DNA of 64,000 bases, from NCBI RefSeq assembly GCF_003350925.1, contig NZ_KZ857184.1:72008-136007 (forward strand), read 5' to 3'. Positions 8,880 through 17,868 of this stretch are shown piece after piece. Every line of letters begins with the position of its first letter. Position 1 is the stretch's first letter. Below the pieces are notes generated by a model. It did no database searches, was not told the origin of the DNA, and worked only from the letters and a program-made list of their open reading frames with translations. This DNA is from Dyella tabacisoli. GTDB lineage: Bacteria; Pseudomonadota; Gammaproteobacteria; Xanthomonadales; Rhodanobacteraceae. Made by a program: the position numbers and the translations under genes.

Positions 8880-10865
8880 TTGAAAACGAAGCTCTCAAGA
8901 CGCTATGAAGTAGCGGTGCCGCTGATGCTTATCGCCGCCATGGCTACCGCATCGGTTGCGCAAGCCGCGCAACGCACCGTGCAACTGCCGGAGAACGGCG
9001 TAACGACCAAGCCGATCCAGAACAATGTGAATGCCAATTCACTTATTCTGGCATCGTCGCTCAATCGTATCTGCCAGCCCAATGCGCGATGGATGCGGCT
9101 CGGCTTCAAGCAACTGCAGTTGAGCCCTTACGACTCGCTCACGCTGGTCAGTTCGGAGGGCGATCGTGTCACCTTCGAAGGCAACCAGTGGAATAACCGC
9201 GCGTTCAACACGCGTGCGCTGCGCGGCGCGTGCGTGGACATCCAGCCATCGTTCGGCAACCCAGCGAGTGACTTCAAACTCGAAAGTTACCAGTACAGCA
9301 GCCAGGCTCTGGATGCCACGTCCGTCGTGGTCGCCGGCGCGGGCGACATCTGCGACAGCAGCGGCACCGTTTGCCAGGGCACCTCGGATTTGATCGTCAG
9401 CATCAGTCCGACCGCCGTATTCACCGCAGGCGACTCGGTTTATGAGAGCGGCACGCTGTCGGAATACCAGACCAATTACGACCCGAAGTGGGGCCGCTTC
9501 AAAAACCTGACGAGCCCGGCACCGGGTAACCACGACTACAACACCAGCGGCGCCAGTGGCTACTTCGACTATTTCAACGGCGTCGGCGTGCAAACCGGCC
9601 CGGCGGGCGACCGCAGCAAGGGCTACTACAGTTGGGACGTGGGTGACTGGCACTTTATTGCGCTCAACACCATGTCCGGCAACGCCGTCGCCAACGCGCA
9701 GATCACTTGGTTGAAGGGTGATCTGGCGGCCAATACCAAACCCTGTACCGCGGCGTATTTTCATCACCCGCTGATGAGTATCGGCAACTACTCCGGTGGC
9801 TACAGTACGACGCAGCCGATCTGGGATGCGCTATATGCGGCCAAGGCCGATCTCGTATTGAACGGCCACGATCACAACTACCAGCGCTATGCCAAATTAA
9901 ATGCAAATCAGCAGGCCGCGACCGATGGCATGCGAGAAATCCTGGTCGGCACCGGAGGCCGCGCCTTCTACAGCTTCACCACCACCGATCCGAATGTCGA
10001 AGCCAGCGACGACGGTACGCATGGCGTGCTCAAACTGACCTTGACGTCCACCGGCTATACCGGCGATTTCGTACCCTCCGACGGCAATATGTTCACCGAC
10101 CACTTTACCGGCACGTGTAATGTGAAGAGCGGCAATCCACCGCCGACCGGGCCGGTGGCCGGATTCTCATTCGCCACCAATCAGCTAACGGCCAACTTCA
10201 CCAATAGCTCTACCGACAGCGGCGGCACCATTACGGCATATAGCTGGAACTTCGGCGACGGCGCCAGCGCCACCACCGCCAGCCCAAGTCATACCTACGC
10301 TGCGGCCGGCACGTTCAACGTCTCGTTGACGGTGACTGACAACAACGGCGCCAGCAATACAAAAAGCCAGTCGGTCACAGTCGCCAGCAGCGGCGGCTCC
10401 ACGCAACTGCTTGGCAACACCGGCTTTGAAACAGGCACGGCGACACCATGGACCGCGACCAGCGGCGTCGTCAGCAACGACAGCAGCGAATCCCCGCATA
10501 CGGGATCGTGGTTTGCGTGGCTGGACGGCTACGGCAGCACGCATACCGATACGCTGTCGCAGCAAGTCGTCATTCCCAGCGGCAAGACCTCCGCGACACT
10601 GTCTTATTACCTGCACATCGACACCGCAGAGACCAGTCAAACCGCTGCCGACACGTTGAAAGTGCAGGTGTTGAGTACTTCGGGCAGCGTACTGACGACA
10701 CTGGCTACCTATTCAAACGTCAATGCGGCAGCGGGCTATACCCAACACACCGCCGATCTCAGTGCCTATATCGGCAAGACGGTCGTTATCAAGTTCACTG
10801 GTACTGAGAACAGTTCAAAGCAGACCTCGTTTGTGCTTGACGATGTAACTCTGACCGTTCAGTAG
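8880..10865 (+). CDS. Secreted calcineurin-like (purple acid type) phosphatase with PKD domain
   Basis: A 661-aa exported protein starting at TTG 8880, supported by GGAG 8 bases upstream and by the signal peptide [13 protein letters not shown]...SVAQA directly following. The metallophosphoesterase metal-site motifs appear in order from about residue 150: [38 protein letters not shown] domain follows ([17 protein letters not shown]...[14 protein letters not shown]...HTYAAAG), then a C-terminal beta-sandwich ([12 protein letters not shown]...[14 protein letters not shown]) like carbohydrate- or cell-surface-binding modules. Probably an extracellular phosphatase. It ends in a strong hairpin. Confidence 0.85.
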   Translation: MKTKLSRRYEVAVPLMLIAAMATASVAQAAQRTVQLPENGVTTKPIQNNVNANSLILASSLNRICQPNARWMRLGFKQLQLSPYDSLTLVSSEGDRVTFEGNQWNNRAFNTRALRGACVDIQPSFGNPASDFKLESYQYSSQALDATSVVVAGAGDICDSSGTVCQGTSDLIVSISPTAVFTAGDSVYESGTLSEYQTNYDPKWGRFKNLTSPAPGNHDYNTSGASGYFDYFNGVGVQTGPAGDRSKGYYSWDVGDWHFIALNTMSGNAVANAQITWLKGDLAANTKPCTAAYFHHPLMSIGNYSGGYSTTQPIWDALYAAKADLVLNGHDHNYQRYAKLNANQQAATDGMREILVGTGGRAFYSFTTTDPNVEASDDGTHGVLKLTLTSTGYTGDFVPSDGNMFTDHFTGTCNVKSGNPPPTGPVAGFSFATNQLTANFTNSSTDSGGTITAYSWNFGDGASATTASPSHTYAAAGTFNVSLTVTDNNGASNTKSQSVTVASSGGSTQLLGNTGFETGTATPWTATSGVVSNDSSESPHTGSWFAWLDGYGSTHTDTLSQQVVIPSGKTSATLSYYLHIDTAETSQTAADTLKVQVLSTSGSVLTTLATYSNVNAAAGYTQHTADLSAYIGKTVVIKFTGTENSSKQTSFVLDDVTLTVQ

Positions 10866-10880
10866 ACAACGTGAAACAAA

Positions 10881-10922
10881 GGGGGAGAAGAGTCACTGTA
10901 TTTTTGAATGACTCTTCCCCCC
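10881..10922 (+). terminator. Hairpin after phosphatase gene
   Basis: GGGGG-A-GAAGAGTCA (10881-10895) pairs with TGACTCTTCCCCCC (10909-10922) around a T-rich loop, 16 bp after the stop codon. No strong T run follows. Confidence 0.5.
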
Positions 10923-11011
10923 TGCTCTCTTAGAACCACCCTCGATGCCATAGTTGGGCGCCAGGCCGCATAAAGAAGAGAGGCGCCCTACTAGCGAGAT
11001 TGACCCAGTGC

Positions 11012-11776
11012 CTACGTGCGGCTGATGGATACTCCACCATCAACCACCAGTGCCGATCCGGTGGTGAAACTCGACGCGTCGGAAGCAAGATAGAGAGCCG
11101 ACCGTGCGATTTCTTCGGGTCGTGCGAGACGCTTCATGGCATGGAGACTTTCGACGAAGGCCAGTGACTCGGGTGTATTGGTAACGGTGCGCCCCATGGG
11201 CGTATCGGTGCCGCCAGGCAAGAGAGCATTGGCGCGGATGCCTTTCGCCCCGAACTCCGCTGCGATCACTTGAGTGAGACCGATCAATCCCGCCTTGCTG
11301 GCCGCATAGGCACCCATGCCGGGAAATCCCACGGTGTAGCCGACAAAGGTGGACGTAAAGATGATCGAGCCGCCGCCTCGATCTTCCATCGCGGGAATTT
11401 GATATTTTGCGCCAAGAAATGCACTCGTCAGATTGATGTCGAGCGTTTCACGCCATCCGTCCAGTGAAATGTCGGGGACCGGCGCGGACTCGCCGGTCGA
11501 ACCGACGTTGTTGAAAGCGATATCGAGGCCACCAAACCGGCTGACTGCGGTCTGCACCAAGGTACGGGCAAGTTGCTCATCTCGCACATCCCCCACAACC
11601 GCAACCGCTTCGCCACCGCGACTTTCGATCTCGGCAACGAGAGCCTCCAGTTCGGCATGGCGACGGGCCGTCACCACGACTCGTGCGCCCTCGCTGGCGA
11701 AAAGCTTTGCTGCTGCGTATCCAATCCCCGAGCTTGCGCCGGTGATGATGGCTACTTTATTTGATAGCTGTGCCAC
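11012..11776 (-). CDS. Short-chain dehydrogenase/reductase (classical SDR)
   Basis: A 254-aa Rossmann enzyme. TGASSGIG forms the cofactor loop near residue 12, NNVG near 86, the catalytic Ser in FTSTF and the YAASK Tyr-Lys pair near residue 152, and the C-terminal SSFTTGSALVVDGG is standard. Arg-Arg at the end of beta-2 (VVTARRH) suggests NADP(H). Start chosen at GTG 11776, which gives the family-typical N-terminus MAQLSNKVAIITG; an in-frame TTG at 11827 adds 17 atypical residues. The substrate is unknown; it is not clearly coupled to a neighbour. Confidence 0.8.
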   Translation of the reverse strand: MAQLSNKVAIITGASSGIGYAAAKLFASEGARVVVTARRHAELEALVAEIESRGGEAVAVVGDVRDEQLARTLVQTAVSRFGGLDIAFNNVGSTGESAPVPDISLDGWRETLDINLTSAFLGAKYQIPAMEDRGGGSIIFTSTFVGYTVGFPGMGAYAASKAGLIGLTQVIAAEFGAKGIRANALLPGGTDTPMGRTVTNTPESLAFVESLHAMKRLARPEEIARSALYLASDASSFTTGSALVVDGGVSISRT

Positions 11777-11935
11777 TTCTGTATCCCCATATTTGCCTGA
11801 TCTTGGCTTGCCAAACCAAGATCGCAAATGACGGGAGAGAGCGACATCCGATTCTTGCGACCATATAGAGAAGAATCGTCAATGACATCTTGCGGCATAC
11901 CCGCACCGGGGTGCGTCACGAGAAAAGCTATGGCT

Positions 11936-12355
11936 TCAGGCCTTTTTACTTTTGGCTACTTTCGCCGCAGCACCCGCGGCCGCTTTCTTTTTCAACTTGA
12001 CCTGATTGTATTCAACAGCGGCACGGATGAGATTTTTTAGAGCACGCTCATTAATCTCGTCGCCCTCGGAAACATCGATCGCTCGCCACACCTTGCCGCC
12101 GAAACCCGCATTGAAGATCTTGTCGGGATCCGGGAGGCTCGCCCCGTGGGAAAAGGTAAGCTTCACCTTATTTTTGTGGGCGTTGCCGACCACGATGATT
12201 CCATCGCGAGACCATACCGGACTCCCCATCCACTTCCATTCCTCGATGATCTCCGGGTCGGCCGCAAGGATGATCTTGCGGATGCTGGCGAGCTTTTTCC
12301 CGCGCCAGTCGGCGGTTTCTGCGATCAACTGGTCAATACGTTGTGACGGATTCAT
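11936..12355 (-). CDS. DUF1801/YdhG-like protein
   Basis: A 139-aa cytoplasmic protein: MNPSQRIDQLIAETADWRGK, then PEIIEEWKWMGSPVWSRDG, NKVKLTFSHGASLPDP and VWRAIDVSEGDEINERAL, the pattern of DUF1801 (YdhG/YjbR-like fold) proteins, with a Lys/Ala-rich tail (LKKKAAAGAAAKVAKSKKA). The start is at ATG 12355 with AGAG upstream. Function of the family is not established. It is divergent from the SDR gene at 12565. Confidence 0.75.
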   Translation of the reverse strand: MNPSQRIDQLIAETADWRGKKLASIRKIILAADPEIIEEWKWMGSPVWSRDGIIVVGNAHKNKVKLTFSHGASLPDPDKIFNAGFGGKVWRAIDVSEGDEINERALKNLIRAAVEYNQVKLKKKAAAGAAAKVAKSKKA

Positions 12356-12564
12356 TGGCTCTTCGTGCCTCGAATGCTGGTCTGGTTTCGTGCGATCACG
12401 ATAATAATATGGGAACTGGAAAGGTCTAGGGATGCTCCGATGCATTCTCGACAGCATCGGATCTTCCGATGCCGCTCATCGGAATTTCCCGTTTCCCAGA
12501 TTTTTTCGCTCATGAGAAAGTCGCCCGGCTCCTGTCCTGGAGCAATCGACACAGCGGAGATGTC

Positions 12565-13320
12565 ATGAGTTTGAGTACGCAGGTGCAAGGTGAAGGCGCA
12601 GTCATTGAGCGTGTAGTAATCGTCGGCGGAAGTTCCGGCATGGGGTTGGCGTTGGCCAGGACATTGCTCGGCGACGGCGACGAGGTGATTATCGTCGGCC
12701 GCTCCGAAGCACGGCTGGCGGCGGCAAGGCAAGCGCTGGGGAATCCCGAACGCCTGACGACGTTCGCGGCGGACATCACGCAGGAGGACCAGGTCGCTCG
12801 AATTTTCGACTCGTTCGTATCTGTGGATCATATCGTCACCACCGCGGCCGATATCGAGGGCGCCTATAAGCTGTTACCTGACTTGGAAATACAGGCCGCG
12901 CGCAAAGTCGTGGACTCCAAGTTCATCGGCCCGCTGCTCTTGGCCAAATACGGCGCGCCGAAACTGTCGCCCAAAGGATCGATCACCTTCACCTCGGGAA
13001 TCGCCGCTTATCGCCCTGCCGCTCGTGGCTCCGTGGTAGCGGCCATCAATGGCGCCCTCGAATCGCTGGCCTATGCGCTTGCAGTAGAACTGGGCCCCAT
13101 CCGCGTTAATGCGGTCTCCCCCGGCTGGGTGGATTCACCGCTCTGGGATTTCGTCGCCGGCGATCAGAAAACCGAAACCCTGGACGCCATGGCGCGGCGA
13201 TTGCCGGTGGGGCGTATCGGCCAGCCAAGCGATATCGCCGATGCCATTCGCTTTCTGATGCACAACGAATTCGTCACCGGAACCGTATTGCATGTGGACG
13301 GAGGGCACCGTTTAGCGTGA
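12565..13320 (+). CDS. SDR-family protein lacking the usual catalytic Tyr/Lys
   Basis: A 251-aa Rossmann protein, start ATG 12565 with GGAG 5 bases upstream. The cofactor loop GGSSGMG, the second strand VIIVGRSEARL and the C-terminal MHNEFVTGTVLHVDGGH place it in the SDR superfamily. However, the segment where YxxxK is expected reads ARGSVVAAINGALESLAYAL: the aligned Tyr and Lys are missing, and the strand-5 Ser is replaced in TSGIAAYRP. It may use a non-standard chemistry or act as a binding protein. It converges with the LysR gene 4 bp downstream. Confidence 0.75.
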   Translation: MSLSTQVQGEGAVIERVVIVGGSSGMGLALARTLLGDGDEVIIVGRSEARLAAARQALGNPERLTTFAADITQEDQVARIFDSFVSVDHIVTTAADIEGAYKLLPDLEIQAARKVVDSKFIGPLLLAKYGAPKLSPKGSITFTSGIAAYRPAARGSVVAAINGALESLAYALAVELGPIRVNAVSPGWVDSPLWDFVAGDQKTETLDAMARRLPVGRIGQPSDIADAIRFLMHNEFVTGTVLHVDGGHRLA

Positions 13321-13324
13321 GCCT

Positions 13325-14206
13325 TCAAAGGCCCTTTCGGGCCGCATCGAGAAACAACTCAAGTACCGGCGACGGCTGGCGTCGCCGGTGCCAAAACATG
13401 GAAATGGGCACGGCGTTCGTACCTTCGGCCCAAGGCAGGCAGAGCGCATCGAAGCCGCCGATAGCCACGACGGCACGCGGCACCATGGCACAACCCACAC
13501 CGCTTGCCACCAGGGATCGAATGGCCGAGAGGCTGTCGAACTCACCCACGACGCATGGACGATGCGCCCCATCGGCGGGAAATGTCTGCTCGAACATCGT
13601 GCGGTAGACACAGCCCGGACCGGTTAGCAGGAACGACTCGGTTGCCAAATCGGCGGTCGTTACGGAGGCCTGGCTTCTTAGACGATGCGCCGGCGGTGCG
13701 ATAACGACGAGATCCTCATAACCGACAATGTCTCCTTGTAGATCTGCGCCGCTCGGTGGTTCGCCAAAACCGAAACCTACATCCATCGACCCACGGCCTA
13801 TCTCGCCGCGCAACTCGGCACTGTTCGCTACCTTGAGTTGGAGGCCCATTGCCGGATGCGTCTTTTTGAACGCCGCCAGTAGCGACGGAAGCTTCGCGGC
13901 ACAAATGGTTTCCAAGCCACCCACGACAAGCATCCCCGAGACGTCGCCTGCGATGTCCGCGATGGAAGCACGCGCCTCATCGGCGAGCGCCAGCAGCTCA
14001 TGGGCATATTTGCGCAGGCGTTTGCCTGCCTCGGTAAGACGAAGCCGACGCTGCGTTCGATCAAACAGCGCAGCCCCCAGATCGGCCTCCAGCGCCTGAA
14101 TCTGCTCCGTCACGCTCGACTGCGCCAAGTGAACCTGCTCGGCCGCGCGGGTGAAGCTCAAGCTCGAAGCAACGGCCAGGAAAGTCTTCAAATAACGCAG
14201 ATGCAT
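13325..14206 (-). CDS. LysR-family transcriptional regulator
   Basis: A 293-aa regulator. The N-terminal winged HTH is plain (MHLRYLKTFLAVASSLSFTRAAEQVHLAQSSVTEQIQALE), followed by the linker LFDRTQRRLRLTEAG and a substrate-binding domain with GPGCVYRTMFEQTF and SVRSLVASGVGCAMVP-like segments. Start ATG 14206 gives the canonical N-terminus; an 87-codon in-frame upstream extension passes through a dispersed palindrome and is rejected. Tail-to-tail with the SDR gene at 12565-13320, so its target is more likely elsewhere or upstream. Effector unknown. Confidence 0.85.
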   Translation of the reverse strand: MHLRYLKTFLAVASSLSFTRAAEQVHLAQSSVTEQIQALEADLGAALFDRTQRRLRLTEAGKRLRKYAHELLALADEARASIADIAGDVSGMLVVGGLETICAAKLPSLLAAFKKTHPAMGLQLKVANSAELRGEIGRGSMDVGFGFGEPPSGADLQGDIVGYEDLVVIAPPAHRLRSQASVTTADLATESFLLTGPGCVYRTMFEQTFPADGAHRPCVVGEFDSLSAIRSLVASGVGCAMVPRAVVAIGGFDALCLPWAEGTNAVPISMFWHRRRQPSPVLELFLDAARKGL

Positions 14207-14435
14207 ATCGGTCGCTGTAGAAGTGGTGATTCGGCGCAAGTGTCCACGCGGCGAGTTCGCGCGATGGCAATGTATCCCTGGACCCATCCGGGTGTTGAAC
14301 GCCAAGCCCGTCTGGTCGAGCATATTAGCCGCCACACCATGGTGCGTAAGTATCCGAGACAGCACATAACCAAACGCTGCCATCGCCAATATGATCGATA
14401 TGGCCCAAAGCGCATCCGACCACGCACGCGTGCAA

Positions 14436-14510
14436 CGTAGGTTGGGGTGAGCGCAAGCGAACCCCAACGTTGCGCCACGTTGGGCATCACTTCGTTCAGC
14501 CCAACCTACG
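14436..14510. repeat. Dispersed GTAGGTTGGGGT palindromic element, copy 1
   Basis: A 75-bp element bounded by CGTAGGTTGG (14436-14445) and CCAACCTACG (14501-14510), containing an inner stem GGTTGGGGT/ACCCCAAC around GAGCGCAAGCGA. A second copy lies at 19218-19293, and a short degenerate piece (TTGGGTTGAGCGCAATCGA) lies at 14573-14597. REP-like elements with this motif are frequent in related genomes. Confidence 0.8.
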
Positions 14511-14624
14511 TTCTGCGACGACGCTGTGATGAGGCGATGCAGAGCTACGTATCGCTTGATGCATGCATTCGTTGGGTTGAGCGCAATCGAGCCTCAACAT
14601 CGCAATGTCCGCCATCGTAAGCAA

Positions 14625-15008
14625 TTAGCCGGCTGTCGTCTTTCGAGCGGACTGCTTTCGCTTCGCTGCACGGGCACGGTCGGCGAACTGCACGCGGTGC
14701 GCATTCATTACGGCAGCGATCAAGCTCGGAAAACGTTGCTCGATCTCTGCGCAGCGCGAGGTGTTGTTCATCTCTACGCCTTGCCGTTCGCTGCGGATCA
14801 GCCCTGCTTCTCGCAGCACCCTGAAATGCTGCGACAGGGTGGATTTGGGAATGGCGCGGTCGCTGATCTGCAGAAAGTTCGAGCAGGTATGGCCGTAGTC
14901 CGAGCCGGCCAGCTCGGCGTAGATCGCGGCGCGCACAGGATCGGACAGAGCGTGGAGGATGCCTTCCACGGTGATGTCTTCGATCGACGGATGTATCAGG
15001 GGCCTCAT
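14625..15008 (-). CDS. ArsR-family transcriptional regulator
   Basis: A 127-aa winged-helix repressor: ILHALSDPVRAAIYAELAG (helix 1), then AIPKSTLSQHFRVLREAGLIRSERQG (helix-turn-helix and wing), then a Lys/Arg-rich tail. No metal-binding CxC is seen in helix 3, so a non-metal effector is likely. Start at ATG 15008; an in-frame TTG at 15035 is an alternative. Divergent from an SDR gene; the shared intergenic region has a promoter overlapped by an inverted repeat at 15044-15066. This SDR/ArsR-like arrangement points to local repression. Confidence 0.83.
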   Translation of the reverse strand: MRPLIHPSIEDITVEGILHALSDPVRAAIYAELAGSDYGHTCSNFLQISDRAIPKSTLSQHFRVLREAGLIRSERQGVEMNNTSRCAEIEQRFPSLIAAVMNAHRVQFADRARAAKRKQSARKTTAG

Positions 15009-15028
15009 GGCTTTTACTTTACCAGCCC

Positions 15029-15066
15029 TTGACAATTAGTTCCATAGTTCATATGTTGCGAACTAT
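15029..15066 (+). promoter_or_regulatory. Sigma70-like promoter with overlapping ArsR-type operator
   Basis: TTGACA (15029-15034), 17-nt spacer, TATGTT (15052-15057) form a good promoter for the SDR gene. ATAGTTC (15044-15050) and GAACTAT (15060-15066) form a perfect 7-bp inverted repeat spanning the -10 box, the expected geometry for repression by the divergent ArsR protein. Confidence 0.65.
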
Positions 15067-15109
15067 TGAAGTAACCATTCGCTCCACAACCACACCATCA
15101 GGAAATGTC

Positions 15110-15856
15110 ATGAGCAAGCTCAAAGGCAAAGTCGCTATCGTTACCGGCGCGTCCAAAGGCATTGGTGCCGCCATCGCTAAGTCGCTGGCCGCCGAAGGCG
15201 CATCAGTGGTCGTCAATTACGCGTCCAGCAAGGCCGGCGCCGACGCTGTCGTTGCCCAGATCGGCGCAGCCGGCGGCAAGGCCGTGGCCGTGCAGGGCGA
15301 CGTCTCCAAGGCAGCCGACGCGCAAGCTATCGTCGATGCGGCGGTCAAGCAGTTCGGTCAACTGGATATCCTGGTCAACAACTCGGGCGTCTACGAGTTC
15401 GCGCCCCTTGAGGACATCACCGAAGACCACTTCCACAGGCATTTCAACATCAACGTTCTCGGCTTGCTGCTAACGACCCAGGCGGCGGCCAAGCACCTGG
15501 GCGAAGGGGCCAGCATCATCAATATCGGATCCGTGGTCACCCGCATCGTGCCGCCGGGCAGTTCGGTGTACACGGCCACCAAAGGCGCCGTGGATGCGAT
15601 TACCGGCGTGCTGTCGCGCGAACTGGGCCCACGCAAGATCCGCGTCAACGCATTGAACCCTGGCATGATCGAAACCGAAGGTACCCACACGGCCGGTGTC
15701 ATCGGCTCGGATTTAGAAGCCGGCACCATCGCGCAAACGCCGCTGGGCCGCATTGGCCAGCCGAACGATATCGCGTCGATCGCCGTGTTCCTGGCCTCGG
15801 ACGACTCGTACTGGCTCACCGGTGAGCAACTGTTCGCCGGCGGCGGCGTGCGCTGA
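15110..15856 (+). CDS. Short-chain dehydrogenase (3-ketoacyl-ACP reductase-like)
   Basis: A 248-aa classical SDR: MSKLKGKVAIVTGASKGIGAAIA, NNSG, catalytic Ser in NIGSVV, YTATKGAVD (Tyr-Lys), and PLGRIGQPNDIASIAVFLAS near the C-terminus. The start ATG 15110 follows AGGAAATGTC. The glycine-rich loop and VNYASS after beta-2 suggest NADP(H). It has its own promoter and is divergent from the ArsR regulator that probably represses it. Substrate unknown; sequences of this kind are often annotated as glucose/3-oxoacyl reductases without proof. Confidence 0.83.
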   Translation: MSKLKGKVAIVTGASKGIGAAIAKSLAAEGASVVVNYASSKAGADAVVAQIGAAGGKAVAVQGDVSKAADAQAIVDAAVKQFGQLDILVNNSGVYEFAPLEDITEDHFHRHFNINVLGLLLTTQAAAKHLGEGASIINIGSVVTRIVPPGSSVYTATKGAVDAITGVLSRELGPRKIRVNALNPGMIETEGTHTAGVIGSDLEAGTIAQTPLGRIGQPNDIASIAVFLASDDSYWLTGEQLFAGGGVR

Positions 15857-15876
15857 TCCAGCTATCGCATCGGAAG

Positions 15877-15902
15877 GGCGCATTCCTACGCAGGAATGCG
15901 CC
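15877..15902 (+). terminator. Perfect 11-bp hairpin after SDR gene
   Basis: GGCGCATTCCT (15877-15887) and AGGAATGCGCC (15892-15902) with a 4-nt loop, 20 bp after the stop codon. There is no T run, so termination strength is uncertain. Confidence 0.5.
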
Positions 15903-15959
15903 TCAAGCAAACCGAGCCGGCACGCCATTGCCATGCCGGACCAGATAAGCGCGAGCCGG

Positions 15960-17585
15960 TCAGCCGCTATCGAAAGCGCGATATACGAAGTCCCTCACCA
16001 GGATGCTTCCTTTGTTCGCGCTGTAGATACCCACCTTAAGGCTTAGAAACCCTCCGAATACGTTGTGATGAATGCCGGAGACTTCCATGCGGAGCCCGTG
16101 CAAAGTCCATGTTCTGCCGCCGTCGTGCGAGTAGTGAAAAGTAATGATGTTGTTGTCGTTCGTCAGCCTTATCCGCACGCTGGACGTCGGCAGCGCCAGC
16201 CGCATCCAGGGTTGTTCTTCCGCATACTCGAAGGTCTTCACTTCATCGGGCGTAAAGCCAATGCCGACGAATGCCTTTTGACTGTAGAAAAGCAGCAAGC
16301 CACCTTCGGCGTTGCCGATGAGGTCCATGGTGACCTCCACGACATACGCGCGATCGCCAACGGAACAAGTCAGCGGCGTGCTGTCTGATGGCGAACGCCC
16401 TTTCGCCACTATGCGTAGCCCCTTGGTCTCATATACAGCCCGCCGAATCTCGTCCGGTGCGGGATCGTGGAAGCACCACTGAGTACCCAACTTGTTGGTC
16501 GTGAAGTTATCCGACCAAGCAACGCCCGATGGCCCGCGCTTACCTCCTTTAGGCTTAGGCAATGGCTTGGAAAGATCACCGCCCTTGGCTCTCAGCCAGC
16601 CATCGTCGGTCCACTCCATGGGCTCTAGAAGAGTCTGGCGCCCGAGTGTTCTGAAGCCGTTTTCGTAGCCGTGATAGACCATCCACCAATCGCCTGCCGG
16701 GCCTTCCACCAGCGAAGCATGCCCACGAGACCACCAGGGCTCATCAGCGCTCGTCGTGCGTACCAACGGATTATGCGGACAATGCTCCCACGGGCCATGG
16801 ATGGATTTCGAGCGGGCTGCGATAACCATATGCCCCGTCGGCGGGCCCGCTGTGCCGCCGACGGCCATCATCAAATAAAACCATTCCCCGTGACGCAGAA
16901 GCTTCGGCCCTTCCGGGGCAAAGTTCTCCACGACCCAATCGTCGGGATACTTCCAGGGGCTATAGGCCGGCTCCAGGGTGCCATCGGTGGCGAGGCCGTC
17001 ATCAGTAAGACGTATTTTGCGAATGCCATTGACGAACAGATAGCGCTTGCCGTCCTCCCCCACGACGTGGCCGGGATCAATGCTGTTACCGATGTTCAAA
17101 TCGATCGGGTCGCTCCATGGGCCTTCCATGCGATCGGCCCAGATCACATAGATCGACCATCCGTTGCCGCCTGGATTGGCAGGCATATAGATGAAATACC
17201 GATCCCCGTGCTTGCATAGATCCATCGCCCAGACAGCGCCAAGCGGCTTGGAAAGAGCCGGTCCCAACGGCACCCAATTCACCAAGTCAGTGGAATGCCA
17301 GATGACCACGCCAGGATAGGAATAAAAGGACGAAAACGTCATGTAGTAGTCGCCACCATCCTTAAGAATGGTGGGATCTGGATGATCCCCGGCAATGATC
17401 GGATTGAGATAGGTTCCATTTCCTAGATCGGCTTTCCGCTGCCCCTCGATTCCGCCGCCCCACTTGCGCAGAGGCGCCCTGCCCTGTGCGCACTGAGCAA
17501 CCGCGACCGAGCCCATGGAGAACGGCGCTGAAGCCATGCCAGCCATTAACATCTTGAAGGCGCTGCGACGGGAGGTATTTACCAT
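15960..17585 (-). CDS. Glycoside hydrolase family 43 enzyme (beta-xylosidase/arabinofuranosidase type)
   Basis: A 541-aa exported enzyme with a Tat-like N-terminus (SRRSAFKMLMAGMASAPF). The five-bladed propeller of GH43 begins at NPIIAGDHPDPTIL (general base Asp in the DHPDP motif, ~67-70), the pKa-modulating Asp lies in SIDPGHVV, and the acid Glu in FAPEGPKLL. The C-terminal ~190 residues (WSDNFTTNKLGTQWCFHDP...GGLLLFYSQKAFVGIGF...SGIHHNVFGGFLSLKVGIYS) form the beta-sandwich accessory domain found in many family members. It probably trims xylan or arabinan side chains in the periplasm. Confidence 0.85.
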   Translation of the reverse strand: MVNTSRRSAFKMLMAGMASAPFSMGSVAVAQCAQGRAPLRKWGGGIEGQRKADLGNGTYLNPIIAGDHPDPTILKDGGDYYMTFSSFYSYPGVVIWHSTDLVNWVPLGPALSKPLGAVWAMDLCKHGDRYFIYMPANPGGNGWSIYVIWADRMEGPWSDPIDLNIGNSIDPGHVVGEDGKRYLFVNGIRKIRLTDDGLATDGTLEPAYSPWKYPDDWVVENFAPEGPKLLRHGEWFYLMMAVGGTAGPPTGHMVIAARSKSIHGPWEHCPHNPLVRTTSADEPWWSRGHASLVEGPAGDWWMVYHGYENGFRTLGRQTLLEPMEWTDDGWLRAKGGDLSKPLPKPKGGKRGPSGVAWSDNFTTNKLGTQWCFHDPAPDEIRRAVYETKGLRIVAKGRSPSDSTPLTCSVGDRAYVVEVTMDLIGNAEGGLLLFYSQKAFVGIGFTPDEVKTFEYAEEQPWMRLALPTSSVRIRLTNDNNIITFHYSHDGGRTWTLHGLRMEVSGIHHNVFGGFLSLKVGIYSANKGSILVRDFVYRAFDSG

Positions 17586-17868
17586 GCTTGTATTCTCTTT
17601 ATCCGCACTGCATCTAAAAACGCACTAAGCGAGTCAAAAGCGAAACCGATGCTGCTCAGTATTTGAAACTGTTGCGCACCTCATCGGATAGCGCGCAGCG
17701 TCACTTGCTCATCTTCGAGCAAATGCTGTTTACGATTCCGTCCGTTGGCGCTTACGTTTTTTAGGTGCAGCAAGGCGTGTTTTCTTCTGCGCCGTGTAAT
17801 GACTTGTATCCCGCCATCAACATTTCAACGGCACGCCTAACCAGATGTGGCATTCGTAGCGCAGCCTC

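Noticed and set aside
14207-14467. Longer LysR start with an apparent membrane segment
   Set aside because: The extension passes through a dispersed palindrome and the canonical LysR N-terminus begins at 14206.
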